DNA of 64,000 bases from Hymenobacter sublimis (lineage in GTDB: Bacteria; Bacteroidota; Bacteroidia; Cytophagales; Hymenobacteraceae). Both the position numbers and the translations under genes were made by a program. The notes under the pieces were generated by a model. The model saw nothing but the letters and a program-made list of their open reading frames with translations, was not told where the DNA came from and did no database searches. The stretch covers positions 4,490,001-4,554,000 of the forward strand of contig NZ_CP095848.1 in the NCBI RefSeq assembly GCF_023101345.1, given 5' to 3'. Below, one piece after another: positions 36,021 through 44,232 of the stretch (the first letter of the stretch is position 1; every line of letters starts with the position of its first letter).

Positions 36021-36067
36021 AAAACCCGGCCGATGGTGGGGGCATGACACCATTACCGGCCCGGGGT
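36021..36067 (-). terminator. terminator of the DUF349 gene
   Basis: A GC-rich, slightly bulged stem (about 36021-36037 with 36049-36067) followed on the minus strand by GTTTTTGC; about 45 bases after the DUF349 stop. Confidence 0.6.
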
Positions 36068-36110
36068 TGCACTTTGCTGACGACAACGTAAAATAGGCAG
36101 TAAAGTTGGG

Positions 36111-37418
36111 CTAGCCCGTTACGCGCTGCTGAAACATGGCAATCAGCTCGTTCTTGGTCCGGATTTTCCGCTCAAACGCCCGGATCTTGCCCTGCAGCAT
36201 GGTACGAAAGGCGTCGTTGCCGGGCGAGTCGTTGAGCTTGCCCAGGTTTTCTTCCAGCACTTCCTGCTCCTGCTTGTCATACTTGATAAAGTCGCGCAGG
36301 GCCTGAATCCGCACATTGGCTTGGTCGCGGGGGGAGTTGGCCTCCGGGCCGGTGGGTTGGCGCTTGCGCACATAGTGCTCTAAGGCGCTCATTTCGAACA
36401 CCTTGTCGCAGGCCAGGATAAACTGCTCCCACACCCTATCCGATTCCTCACCGCGCACGGGGCCCACCTTTTTCCAGGCGGCCTGCAGCTCCTTGGCCCG
36501 GGCCACAGCCTGCGACATGGGCTGGCTGAGTAGGGCTTGGGCCTCGGCTACCAGGGCGCGTTTGCGGCTCAGGTTGTCCTCGCCGCCGGTGGAAACGGCC
36601 GGCTCCTGGCGCTTGCTTTCAATGTGCACCTTCAGGCGCTCAAAGAAGTGGTTGTGGGCGGCCCGGAAGCGCGTCCACAGGTCGTTGGCCTGCTTGCGGG
36701 GTAGGGTGCCCTCAATTTCCTTCCAGGCCTGCTGCAGCTGCTTGAGCTTGCGGGTAGTTTCCTCGAAGTCGTTGGAATTCTGCAGAGCTTCCGACTTGTG
36801 AATCAGGTCTTTGTATTGGTCGTACACCCGATTGGTCATGGCCTTCTTCTCGGCCAGGAAGTCCTTCTTGCGAGCAAAGAAAGCGTCCACGGCAGCCTGG
36901 AAGCGCACTTCCAGCTCGTCGGTGAGGTGCTTTTCTACCGGGCCGGTTTTAATCCAACCCTGGCGCAGGTCTTTCAGCTTTTCGCTGCCAGCCTGCCAGT
37001 CAATGGTATCGTGGAGGGCCTCCGCTTCCTGAATCAGGCTGATTTTGGTGGCCAGATTTTTCTCGCGGTTGCGGTTAATCGTTACTTTAATGGATTCCTC
37101 CGCCTCCGTCAGGCGGCGGTAGAGGCTCTCAAAGTCGCCGAGGGCGTCGTAGCTGCCTACCTGCTCTTTGAGGTGCAGGGCCTTCATCAGGAAAGAGCCT
37201 TTGTTGTCCGACTCCTCAATTTTCTGGAGCAGGTCTTCTACTTTGGTGCGGAATAAGGTAAAGCGTTGGGCGAAATAAAGCAGCGAAGCATCGGCGGATT
37301 CCTTGACCTGGCCCACGTGGCGGGCGGGCAGGTCTAATAGCGGGCGAAGCCACACCTGGTCGCCCTCAATGTAGCCATAACGGCGGGCTTCGGCCAGCAA
37401 GTGGTCTTGTTGTTCCAT
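36111..37418 (-). CDS. DUF349 repeat protein
   Basis: The product is 435 residues, almost wholly alpha-helical and charged. Several DUF349 repeats (about 75 residues each, with blocks such as LKDLRQGWIKTGPV, LKQLQQAWKEIEG and LQAAWKKVGPVRGEESDRVWEQF) cover 120-360; the last 70 residues form a coiled coil. Similar proteins are universal in Bacteroidota; no function is established. The starting MEQQDHLLAEARRYGYIEG is the usual N-terminus. Confidence 0.9.
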   Translation of the reverse strand: MEQQDHLLAEARRYGYIEGDQVWLRPLLDLPARHVGQVKESADASLLYFAQRFTLFRTKVEDLLQKIEESDNKGSFLMKALHLKEQVGSYDALGDFESLYRRLTEAEESIKVTINRNREKNLATKISLIQEAEALHDTIDWQAGSEKLKDLRQGWIKTGPVEKHLTDELEVRFQAAVDAFFARKKDFLAEKKAMTNRVYDQYKDLIHKSEALQNSNDFEETTRKLKQLQQAWKEIEGTLPRKQANDLWTRFRAAHNHFFERLKVHIESKRQEPAVSTGGEDNLSRKRALVAEAQALLSQPMSQAVARAKELQAAWKKVGPVRGEESDRVWEQFILACDKVFEMSALEHYVRKRQPTGPEANSPRDQANVRIQALRDFIKYDKQEQEVLEENLGKLNDSPGNDAFRTMLQGKIRAFERKIRTKNELIAMFQQRVTG

Positions 37419-37828
37419 AATCAGATAGCGGGGAGCGAATAGGTGGAAAGGTCGGAATTTAGGCCAAAAGACTGTACAAGTTTACGGGTTGCTGACTAAT
37501 TCCGCCGCCCGGCTCAGGCTGCGGAATGTTTGCGGGAGCTGCCTACCTTTGGCACTCCGGTCGGCAACGCACGTGTTACTGGCCGGAACCGAGCGGTAGC
37601 AGCTCGCCGGGAGATGCTACGAACGGACAGCCAGCGTGGTTATTACGCGTGAAAATCAACAGGGAGCAGGGTCCTACTGGGCCCGAGCTGCCTATACGGC
37701 CCGCTGCCGTATTGTTGCGCAAAATAGAAACCTCTGCTGAACTAGCAAGCAGCTTGGCAAGCGGCCGGCCTCTGCGCTCTTCTCACGGGCTCCGGCCCAT
37801 CATGATTCTGCCCTACTCTAACTCAACC
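37419..37828. other. gene-free leader region upstream of ettA
   Basis: The 410 bases between the divergent DUF349 gene and ettA hold an exact -7 box TACCTTTG (37544-37551, plus strand), giving a predicted ettA leader of about 270 bases. The ettA frame is open through most of it, but family alignment starts at 37829. No riboswitch motif was recognised. Confidence 0.45.
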
Positions 37829-39496
37829 ATGAGCGACCAACCCACTATCATCTTCTCCATGGCGGGGGTAACCAAGGTATACCCTCCCCAGAAGCAGGTT
37901 CTTAAGAACATCTACCTCTCGTTTTTCTACGGAGCCAAAATTGGCGTGCTCGGTCTCAACGGCTCGGGCAAATCGTCGTTGCTCAAGATTATTGCCGGCG
38001 TTGATAAGCAGATTCAGGGCGACGTGGTGTGGTCGCCGGGCTACTCCGTGGGCTACCTGGAGCAGGAGCCCCAGCTTGATGCTACCAAAACCGTACTGGA
38101 GGTAGTGCAGGAAGGTACCGCCGAAACGGTAGCCCTGCTCAAGGAATTCGACGAAATCAATGAAGCCTTCGGGGCCGAAGATGCTGACTTTGACAAGCTG
38201 CTGGAACGCCAGGGCACCGTGCAGGAGCGCCTCGACCAGCTCGACGCCTGGAACCTAGACAGCAAGCTGGAGCGCGCCATGGACGCCCTGCGCACGCCCC
38301 CGGCCGACGCCATCATTGGCAACCTGTCGGGTGGGGAAAAGCGCCGCGTGGCCCTCTGCCGCCTGCTGCTGCAAGAGCCCGACGTACTACTCCTGGACGA
38401 ACCTACCAACCACTTGGATGCCGAAAGCGTGCTGTGGCTGGAGCAGCACCTGCAGCAGTACAAAGGCACCGTCATTGCCGTAACCCACGACCGGTACTTC
38501 CTCGACAACGTAGCCGGCTGGATTCTGGAGCTGGACCGCGGTGAAGGCATTCCGTGGAAAGGCAACTATAGCTCGTGGCTAGAGCAGAAAGCGTCGCGCC
38601 TGGCCCAGGAAGAGAAAACTGAGAGCAAGCGCCAGAAAACCCTGCAGCGCGAGCTGGAATGGGTGCGCATGGCCCCGAAAGCCCGCCAGGCCAAGAGCAA
38701 GGCCCGCCTGGCCGGCTACGACAAAATGGTGAACGAAGACTCCCGCGAGAAGGAGCAGAAGCTGGAACTGTTCATTCCGGACGGGCCGCGCCTGGGTTCC
38801 CAAGTGATTGAGGCTGAGGGGCTGACCAAGGCCTTCGGCGACAAGCTGTTGTTTGAGAATCTCTCGTTCAGCCTACCTCAGGGCGGTATCGTGGGCATTA
38901 TCGGTCCGAACGGCGCCGGTAAAACCACCCTGTTCCGCCTCATCACCGATCAGCTGCAGCCTGATGCGGGCACCTTTGTGGTGGGCCCCACGGTGCAAAC
39001 CGCCTACGTAGACCAGCAGCACGATACGCTGGAGCCCAACAAAACGGTGTTCGAAACCATTTCGGGCGGTACGGAAACCATGCTGCTGGCCGGCCGACAG
39101 GTAAACTCCCGCGCCTTCGTGAGCAACTTCAACTTCCGCGGCGGCGACCAGGAAAAGAAAGTCGGTAGCCTCTCCGGTGGGGAGCGGAACCGCGTGCACC
39201 TGGCCACTACCCTCAAGCAGGGTGCCAACCTGCTCCTGCTCGACGAACCGACCAACGACCTGGACGTGAATGCCATCCGGGCCCTGGAAGACGCCTTGGA
39301 GAACTTCGCTGGTTGCGCCGTTATCATCAGCCACGACCGGTGGTTCCTCGACCGCCTCGCTACCCACATTCTGGCTTTTGAAGGCGACTCGCAAGTAGTG
39401 TGGTTCGAGGGCAACTTCACCGACTACGAGGAAGCCAAGCGCAAGCGTCTCGGCGACGTGGAGCCCAAGCGCGTGCGCTACCGCAGCCTGGGGTAA
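37829..39496 (+). CDS. ettA: ABC-F translation factor, energy-dependent translational throttle
   Basis: The product is 555 residues, the same as E. coli EttA. Two ABC domains: Walker A GLNGSGKSS and GPNGAGKTT, signatures LSGGEKRRV and LSGGERNRV, Walker B LLLDEPTNHLD and LLLDEPTNDLD. The PtIM linker between them (WVRMAPKARQAKSKARL) and the N-terminus PPQKQVLKNIYLSF match EttA. It binds the ribosomal E site and gates entry to elongation according to ATP/ADP. The long open frame upstream of 37829 is not conserved. Confidence 0.95.
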   Translation: MSDQPTIIFSMAGVTKVYPPQKQVLKNIYLSFFYGAKIGVLGLNGSGKSSLLKIIAGVDKQIQGDVVWSPGYSVGYLEQEPQLDATKTVLEVVQEGTAETVALLKEFDEINEAFGAEDADFDKLLERQGTVQERLDQLDAWNLDSKLERAMDALRTPPADAIIGNLSGGEKRRVALCRLLLQEPDVLLLDEPTNHLDAESVLWLEQHLQQYKGTVIAVTHDRYFLDNVAGWILELDRGEGIPWKGNYSSWLEQKASRLAQEEKTESKRQKTLQRELEWVRMAPKARQAKSKARLAGYDKMVNEDSREKEQKLELFIPDGPRLGSQVIEAEGLTKAFGDKLLFENLSFSLPQGGIVGIIGPNGAGKTTLFRLITDQLQPDAGTFVVGPTVQTAYVDQQHDTLEPNKTVFETISGGTETMLLAGRQVNSRAFVSNFNFRGGDQEKKVGSLSGGERNRVHLATTLKQGANLLLLDEPTNDLDVNAIRALEDALENFAGCAVIISHDRWFLDRLATHILAFEGDSQVVWFEGNFTDYEEAKRKRLGDVEPKRVRYRSLG

Positions 39497-39529
39497 GTAC
39501 TTCTGAAGTTGGTGTATTTCAGCTAAGTG

Positions 39530-39561
39530 GCGCCGCCGGAAATTCTTCTGGCGGCGCTTTT
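39530..39561 (+). terminator. ettA terminator
   Basis: Stem GCGCCGCC/GGCGGCGC (39530-39537 with 39550-39557) followed by TTTT, 34 bases after the stop. Confidence 0.85.
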
Positions 39562-39664
39562 GCGTTGGGCAAAGTTCTAATGCTGTATTCGGGTAGTTGT
39601 TCCTTGCAACGAAATAGAACTAGTCGTTGTATAGCTGAACACTACGTTTTTCTGTACTCTCTCC

Positions 39665-40768
39665 ATGATTGATTATGCCCACCTGTTCGCGCCTCTGGCC
39701 GCGCACGATTCCGTGGTCTACTTTTGCTATTGCCCTACCCAGCAGCGGGTGCTATACGTGAGTGAAGCCTATGAACGAGAGTTGGGCGGCCAGGTGGCGG
39801 CCGTTAATGAAGAATTACCCGGGTGGCTGGCCCGCCTGCACCCCGACGACTATACCTACTTAACAGAGCAATTGTGCCACGCGGCTACCGGTCAGCTGGT
39901 GCAGGATCTGGAGCTGCGGCTACATACTTCCGACAACAAAACGCAGTGGCTGTGCCTGACGGCAGTTGGCTACCTGCCCGGAGGCGGCAACGCAACGGGC
40001 GGGATGCTCATTAGTGGCCACCTGCGCGACGTAACGGCTGCCCGTGCCATGGTAGAACTAGCCAACCGCTACCAGGTCAAGAAAAACTCCATGCTCGAAA
40101 TCCTGTCTCACGACCTGGCCGCGCCCATGGTGCTGGTGCAGCAAATGTCGGGCTACATTAAGGAGAAGGTGGAGGGCCTGCACGATGAGCAACTTAACGT
40201 GATGCTGGAGGAGATGCACCTCATTTGCCAGCAGGGTGTAAACCTGATTCGGGATTTTGTGGATCAGGAGTTTATGGAGTCCAGCCAGGTAGATCTGCAC
40301 CTAACCCGCATTGATTTAGCGGAGCGCTTACGCATACTGGTTGCAAACTACCAGGAGCGGGAGCAGGCCACGGCCCGGCACTTTTCCTTCGAGACTTCCC
40401 ACCCGAGCATCTACGCCGAAATTGATGAAAACAAGTTTCTGCAGGCCATCAACAACCTGCTCAGTAACTCGCTGAAGTTCACGCCCGATGGTGGCTTGCT
40501 GCGCGTGACGCTACGTCAGCAGCCCACGCGCTTAGTAATTACCGTTACTGATACCGGCATCGGAATTCCCCGGGATGTGCAGCCGGAGCTATTTGAGCGG
40601 TTCACGCCGGCCCGGCGGCCGGGCCTGCGCGGGGAGAAGAGCACGGGCCTGGGCATGTCCATCATCAAAACCATTGTTGAGCTGCACCAAGGACGCATTT
40701 GGTTTGAAAGCGAGGAGGGTAGAGGCACCACCTTTTTTATAGAGTTACCCCTGTCCGTGGCCGGGTAA
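39665..40768 (+). CDS. PAS-domain histidine kinase, copy 1
   Basis: The product is 367 residues without membrane segments: PAS-like fold (about 10-125), HisKA with H in EILSHDLAAPM (near residue 152), and HATPase with N-box (NNLLSNSLKFT), DTGIGIP and GLGMSIIKTIVELH. It is 11 kb from a paralogue (50673) of the same length and layout. No response regulator is adjacent, so it is an orphan soluble kinase. The ASP following the phospho-His (HDLA rather than HELR) is common in such short PAS kinases. Confidence 0.92.
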   Translation: MIDYAHLFAPLAAHDSVVYFCYCPTQQRVLYVSEAYERELGGQVAAVNEELPGWLARLHPDDYTYLTEQLCHAATGQLVQDLELRLHTSDNKTQWLCLTAVGYLPGGGNATGGMLISGHLRDVTAARAMVELANRYQVKKNSMLEILSHDLAAPMVLVQQMSGYIKEKVEGLHDEQLNVMLEEMHLICQQGVNLIRDFVDQEFMESSQVDLHLTRIDLAERLRILVANYQEREQATARHFSFETSHPSIYAEIDENKFLQAINNLLSNSLKFTPDGGLLRVTLRQQPTRLVITVTDTGIGIPRDVQPELFERFTPARRPGLRGEKSTGLGMSIIKTIVELHQGRIWFESEEGRGTTFFIELPLSVAG

Positions 40769-40850
40769 TCTGCCGCCGCCCGCGCCTATACAGCCCTAGA
40801 ACAAAGGCAGCCAACTGCCCTACTAACCACAGGCCTCATCTGCAGCGGGG

Positions 40851-40904
40851 CACGCCCCAAGCCCCACCTTCAGAGCCGCTTCTGAAGGTGGGGCTTGGGG
40901 CGTG
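40851..40904. terminator. long perfect hairpin between convergent genes
   Basis: A 23-bp perfect stem (40851-40873 with 40882-40904) and eight-base loop, between PAS kinase 1 and the minus-strand gene at 40919. There is no U-tract, so its role as a terminator is inferred from position. Confidence 0.6.
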
Positions 40905-40918
40905 TTGGTGGGCGCTGG

Positions 40919-41143
40919 TTACGCTTCGTCGGCCAGCACTTCCGCCCGAAAACCAGCTGCAGCCAGCAGCTGAATCAGGAGGGAAGGCTGAATAAAACTG
41001 CCCCGGCATTCTACCCGCAGAATATTGTCGCAGTCCTCTAGGTCGAAATTCGCGTGGTAGTCCTGAAAGTTCTGGTGAATCTGATCCAGAATCAGCCGGG
41101 CGTGACGCCGGGCTCTGACGTTGGTTTTAAACACTTCGACCAT
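40919..41143 (-). CDS. small HMA-like protein
   Basis: The product is 74 residues, starting MVEVFKTNV and containing FDLEDCDNILRVE, a set seen in short Bacteroidota proteins with a ferredoxin-like beta-alpha-beta fold. There is no CxxC metal motif; one Cys is in the DCDN motif. It may be a regulatory or metal-related subunit, but function is unknown. Confidence 0.75.
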   Translation of the reverse strand: MVEVFKTNVRARRHARLILDQIHQNFQDYHANFDLEDCDNILRVECRGSFIQPSLLIQLLAAAGFRAEVLADEA

Positions 41144-41222
41144 GACGCAGGCGTGCTAAAAAATGACAATCGACTTGCTGGCAGTGAATTACGCCTGCCC
41201 GGACGCTACCCCGGCGGTGGGC

Positions 41223-41762
41223 TCAGGAACGGACGGGCCGGTAGGTGAGCAGCAGCACGCCGGAGCGGGTAGTTGTGCTGTCAATGAGGGTAAGGGTGGC
41301 CTGGCTTTCTTCGGTGAAAAGCTTTTTGCCCTGGCCTAGTACCACGGGGTGCACCATCAGCCGAAACTCGTCTATCAGGTGATGAGGTAGCAGCGTGCGC
41401 ACCAACTCGGCGCTGCCATACAGCAGCAGGTTCTGGTTAGGCTGCTGCTTTAGGTTGGCTACCTCTTGCACGACGTCGCCCCGCAGCAAGGTAGCGTTCC
41501 ACGCCGCCGTTTCCAGGGTAGTAGAGGCCACAAATTTGGGCAAGCGGTTCATGCGGTCGGCGAAGCCATCCTCGTCCTGCATGGTGGGCCAGGCGGCGGC
41601 AAAGCCCTGATAGGTTACGCGACCCAGCAGCAGGGCGTCGCTAGCGAAAAGCAACTCTTGCTGCAATTGGCCCACTTCCTCGTTGAAATAGGGGCTAGTC
41701 CAGGCCGGGTTTTCCATCACGCCGTCCAGGGTCAGGTACATGGCAACTGTTAGCTTACTCAT
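41223..41762 (-). CDS. dihydrofolate reductase-family (RibD C-terminal-like) protein
   Basis: The product is 179 residues: MYLTLDGVMENP near the N-terminus, LLLGRVTYQGFA, then LLLYGSAELVRTLL and FRLMVHPVVLGQGKKLF. This is the pattern of the RibD_C/DHFR-like reductases found widely as stand-alone genes of unknown substrate. The VOC gene follows upstream on the same strand, 26 bases away, so the two form an operon. Confidence 0.9.
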   Translation of the reverse strand: MSKLTVAMYLTLDGVMENPAWTSPYFNEEVGQLQQELLFASDALLLGRVTYQGFAAAWPTMQDEDGFADRMNRLPKFVASTTLETAAWNATLLRGDVVQEVANLKQQPNQNLLLYGSAELVRTLLPHHLIDEFRLMVHPVVLGQGKKLFTEESQATLTLIDSTTTRSGVLLLTYRPVRS

Positions 41763-41788
41763 GCGCTATTCGGGTAGGGATGAGGCGG

Positions 41789-42211
41789 TTATTGCTGGGG
41801 TTGCTTGTCGTAGTTGAGTAGCCAGTCGATGCTGAACCGGTCGGTGAACATGCCGAAGGTGGCGCCCCAGAAAGTGTCTTGCAAGGGCATTGTGACGGTA
41901 CCGCCTTCGGAAAGCCGATCAAAGTACTGCCGGATTTCTTCCTCGCTGGTGCAATTCAAGGACAGCGACACCATAGTGCCTTTCACCACCTTATGCATGC
42001 CCTCATCGGAGGCCATCAGCGTGAAACCTTCGCGGGTTAGGCTGGAATGCAGAACACCATTTTGGGCTTCCTCGCCTACGTGCTCGGCGGCGGGCGAGCC
42101 GGCAAACGGCTGAATCATTAGCTCGCCGCCCAGGCAGGCTTGGTAAAAGGTCATGGCTTCGCGGCAGGTGCCGGGAAAGGTAAGGTAGGGGGTGAGGTGG
42201 AACGTGCTCAT
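41789..42211 (-). CDS. PhnB-like VOC-fold protein
   Basis: The product is 140 residues with TPYLTFPGTCREAMTFYQACLGG at the start and the late TFWGATFGMFTDRFSIDWLL, typical of the PhnB/3-demethylubiquinone methyltransferase-like VOC family (PF06983). No enzymatic role is proven. It is the first gene of a pair with the DHFR-like gene and divergent from the GlxA-type regulator gene. Confidence 0.9.
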   Translation of the reverse strand: MSTFHLTPYLTFPGTCREAMTFYQACLGGELMIQPFAGSPAAEHVGEEAQNGVLHSSLTREGFTLMASDEGMHKVVKGTMVSLSLNCTSEEEIRQYFDRLSEGGTVTMPLQDTFWGATFGMFTDRFSIDWLLNYDKQPQQ

Positions 42212-42297
42212 GAGTAGGTAGTAAGAAAAAAGTGAGAAAAAGCGGGCTAGCTAGCGGGGTGTTGCTACTAATGAATGTAGTAATATTGGCCCCTGGC

Positions 42298-42305
42298 TAT
42301 CTTTG
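42298..42305 (+). promoter_or_regulatory. -7 box TATCTTTG before the AraC/GlxA gene
   Basis: Exact TAnnTTTG match about 100 bases before the ATG, in the 194-base divergent region. Confidence 0.45.
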
Positions 42306-42405
42306 TTCGCCAACAAAATTAGCAAAGCCGCGTTTGCTTTAGCAGGGCTGATTCCGACTAATTCAGGGTTGATTGCGACATCCCGTTTTCTTAGCTTTCC
42401 CTACC

Positions 42406-43371
42406 ATGAAGCACATCTCAATTCTGGTTCCTCAAGGGGCCATTCTGGGCAGCATTGAGGGGCCCCGACTGGTGTTTGCCGAGGTAAATGCGCTACTACA
42501 GCGCATGGGCCGGCCGGCGCTGTTCCAAATTCAACTAGTGGGGCTCAGCCACGATACGCGCGTATGCGGCGGCCGCTACACCGTAGCGGCTGATCTGCTC
42601 CTATCGGAAGTTGCCCGTACTGATCTGGTTGTTATTCCGGCCGTGGATGGGGACCTAGCCCAGGCCCTGGAAATGAACCGAGAGTTCCTGCCCTGGATTG
42701 TGCAGCAGTACCAACGCGGCGCGGAAGTAGCCAGCCTGTGCATGGGCGCTTTCCTGCTGGCGGGGCGGCAGTGCACCACTCACTGGGCGGCTGCCAACGA
42801 GTTTCGGCGCATGTTTCCGGAAGTGGAGCTGCGGGAAGACCGGCTGATTACCGACGAGCACGGCATCTATTCTAGCGGGGGCGCTTTCTCCTACCTCAAC
42901 TTGGTGCTGTACCTGATTGAGAAGTACGCCGGCCGGGAAATGGCCGTGTTCTGCGCTAAAGTGTTTCAGATTGATATTGAACGGGTTAGCCAGTCCGCCT
43001 TCGTGGTGTTCAATGGGCAGAAGGCGCACGAAGATGAGCCCATCAAAAGAGCCCAGACTTACATCGAGGAAAATTACCGCGAGAAAATAACCGTGGATCA
43101 GCTGGCGTCTATGCTGGCGCTGGGCCGGCGCAACCTGGAGCGCCGGTTCAAGAAAGCTACTTCAAACTCCGTGGTCGAGTATATTCAGCGGGTGAAAATA
43201 GAAGTTGCCAAAAGCAGCCTGGAATCGACGCGGGAAAACGTGAACGAGGTGATGTACAACGTGGGCTACACCGATCCGAAAGCCTTCCGTCTCACCTTTA
43301 AGCGCGTAACCGGCCTCTCACCCAAGCAATACCGCAGCAAGTACCACCGCGAAACGAGCGTGGCGGGGTAA
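42406..43371 (+). CDS. GlxA-family AraC transcriptional regulator
   Basis: The product is 321 residues: an N-terminal DJ-1/PfpI-like domain (about 5-190) with the Cys in ASLCMGAFLLA, and a C-terminal AraC HTH domain (about 222-315) with LGRRNLERRFKKAT and YNVGYTDPKAFRLTFKRVTGLSP. The ATG at 42406 (MKHISILVP) is used instead of a TTG eleven codons earlier. Regulators of this kind often control neighbouring genes, here probably the divergent VOC/DHFR-like pair; this is inference. Confidence 0.93.
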   Translation: MKHISILVPQGAILGSIEGPRLVFAEVNALLQRMGRPALFQIQLVGLSHDTRVCGGRYTVAADLLLSEVARTDLVVIPAVDGDLAQALEMNREFLPWIVQQYQRGAEVASLCMGAFLLAGRQCTTHWAAANEFRRMFPEVELREDRLITDEHGIYSSGGAFSYLNLVLYLIEKYAGREMAVFCAKVFQIDIERVSQSAFVVFNGQKAHEDEPIKRAQTYIEENYREKITVDQLASMLALGRRNLERRFKKATSNSVVEYIQRVKIEVAKSSLESTRENVNEVMYNVGYTDPKAFRLTFKRVTGLSPKQYRSKYHRETSVAG

Positions 43372-43423
43372 GCAACGCGGCGCCCCAAGTTCGCAGTTAC
43401 GCAGACAGTAGGCTAGCTGCTCG

Positions 43424-43500
43424 TCATGCTGAGCGCAATGCAGTATCTCGCGTGCTGACGTTGAAGTTCCTGCCCAATGATTCGAGCGAAATGCCTCCTT
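43424..43500. repeat. possible interspersed repeat
   Basis: Contains GTCATGCTGAGCGCAATGCA followed by TATCTCGCGTGCTGACG, a wording I recall from intergenic repeats of Hymenobacter and related genomes. Only one copy is in this window, so it rests on memory. Confidence 0.3.
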
Positions 43501-43551
43501 ACACGCGGCAGAACGGACTTTTTTGTTCGGAGACGCACCCTAATAAAACCG

Positions 43552-43587
43552 CCCCGGCCCCACGAATACGTATCCGTGGGGCCGGGG
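43552..43587 (-). terminator. terminator of the 43620-44015 gene
   Basis: A 13-bp perfect GC-rich stem (43552-43564 with 43575-43587) closed by a partly paired ATACGTAT loop and followed on the minus strand by GGTTTTATTAG. Confidence 0.82.
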
Positions 43588-43619
43588 TATGTAATGAGCT
43601 AAAAAGCGAGTTGGCTGGG

Positions 43620-44015
43620 CTACTGGTTGTTTGCGTCGTCTATTTTGCCGCCGTCGTTGGCGGTGCTGGGAGCGGCGTTGCCGGTGCCGTAGCTGGTTTG
43701 GTCCTTGGTATTATGCTGGGTGTGGTGCTTGCCCTGGTTATCGTCGCCGCCGCCCGTGTTTTCCGATTCGGCGTTGGGCTCGTCGCCGCGGTGGCTGCTG
43801 CCTTTGGCATCCCGAACAGTTTCGCCGCCGTCGTTGCCGTGGTTTCCGCCGTGGTTTCCGCCGTGGCGGCCGCTGGTATCGTTGGGCTTGTCCGTGTTTT
43901 GATTGGCAGCGCCCTGCTGCTGGCCGCTTACGCCGTGCGCGTTTTCGGGGCGGGAGGCAGCGGTGCCGTCGTTGGCAGCCTGGGCCTGGGTGCGGTTATG
44001 CTCGTTCTGATCCAT
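43620..44015 (-). CDS. hydrophilic low-complexity protein
   Basis: The product is 131 residues from the ATG at 44015 (MDQNEHNRTQAQ). It is rich in Asn, Gly, His, Asp and Gln, has no hydrophobic segment and repeats NHGGNHG-like units, so it should be disordered, like small desiccation or stress-associated proteins. Codon use on the other strand would encode an improbable Ala/Val-rich chain. The terminator at 43552 supports the minus strand. The frame is open to 44159 but the start MDQNEHN is the natural one. Confidence 0.75.
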   Translation of the reverse strand: MDQNEHNRTQAQAANDGTAASRPENAHGVSGQQQGAANQNTDKPNDTSGRHGGNHGGNHGNDGGETVRDAKGSSHRGDEPNAESENTGGGDDNQGKHHTQHNTKDQTSYGTGNAAPSTANDGGKIDDANNQ

Positions 44016-44232
44016 AGCAAGAGGGTAGGTGAAGAAGCGGAAAGGAAAAACCAGTTTGTCTATACGGGTTGTAAGCCAGGTAGTTAATGGTTGAGCAGTC
44101 TTTCGGGCCACTTCCAATTTCTTCCGATTAAATACCTCAGCCGCACTGATCAGCTTCACGCATCGTGTGTTTCGTGCTACTGAGCTTGGTGGCCGGGAGT
44201 ACCAAGAATGGACCTGATGAGCAGGGTCGCGC

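Noticed and set aside
43452..44087. Long plus-strand open frame of Ala/Val/Gly-rich protein
   Set aside because: It is the shadow of the Asn/Gly/His-rich minus-strand gene; the terminator and a natural ATG favour the minus strand.
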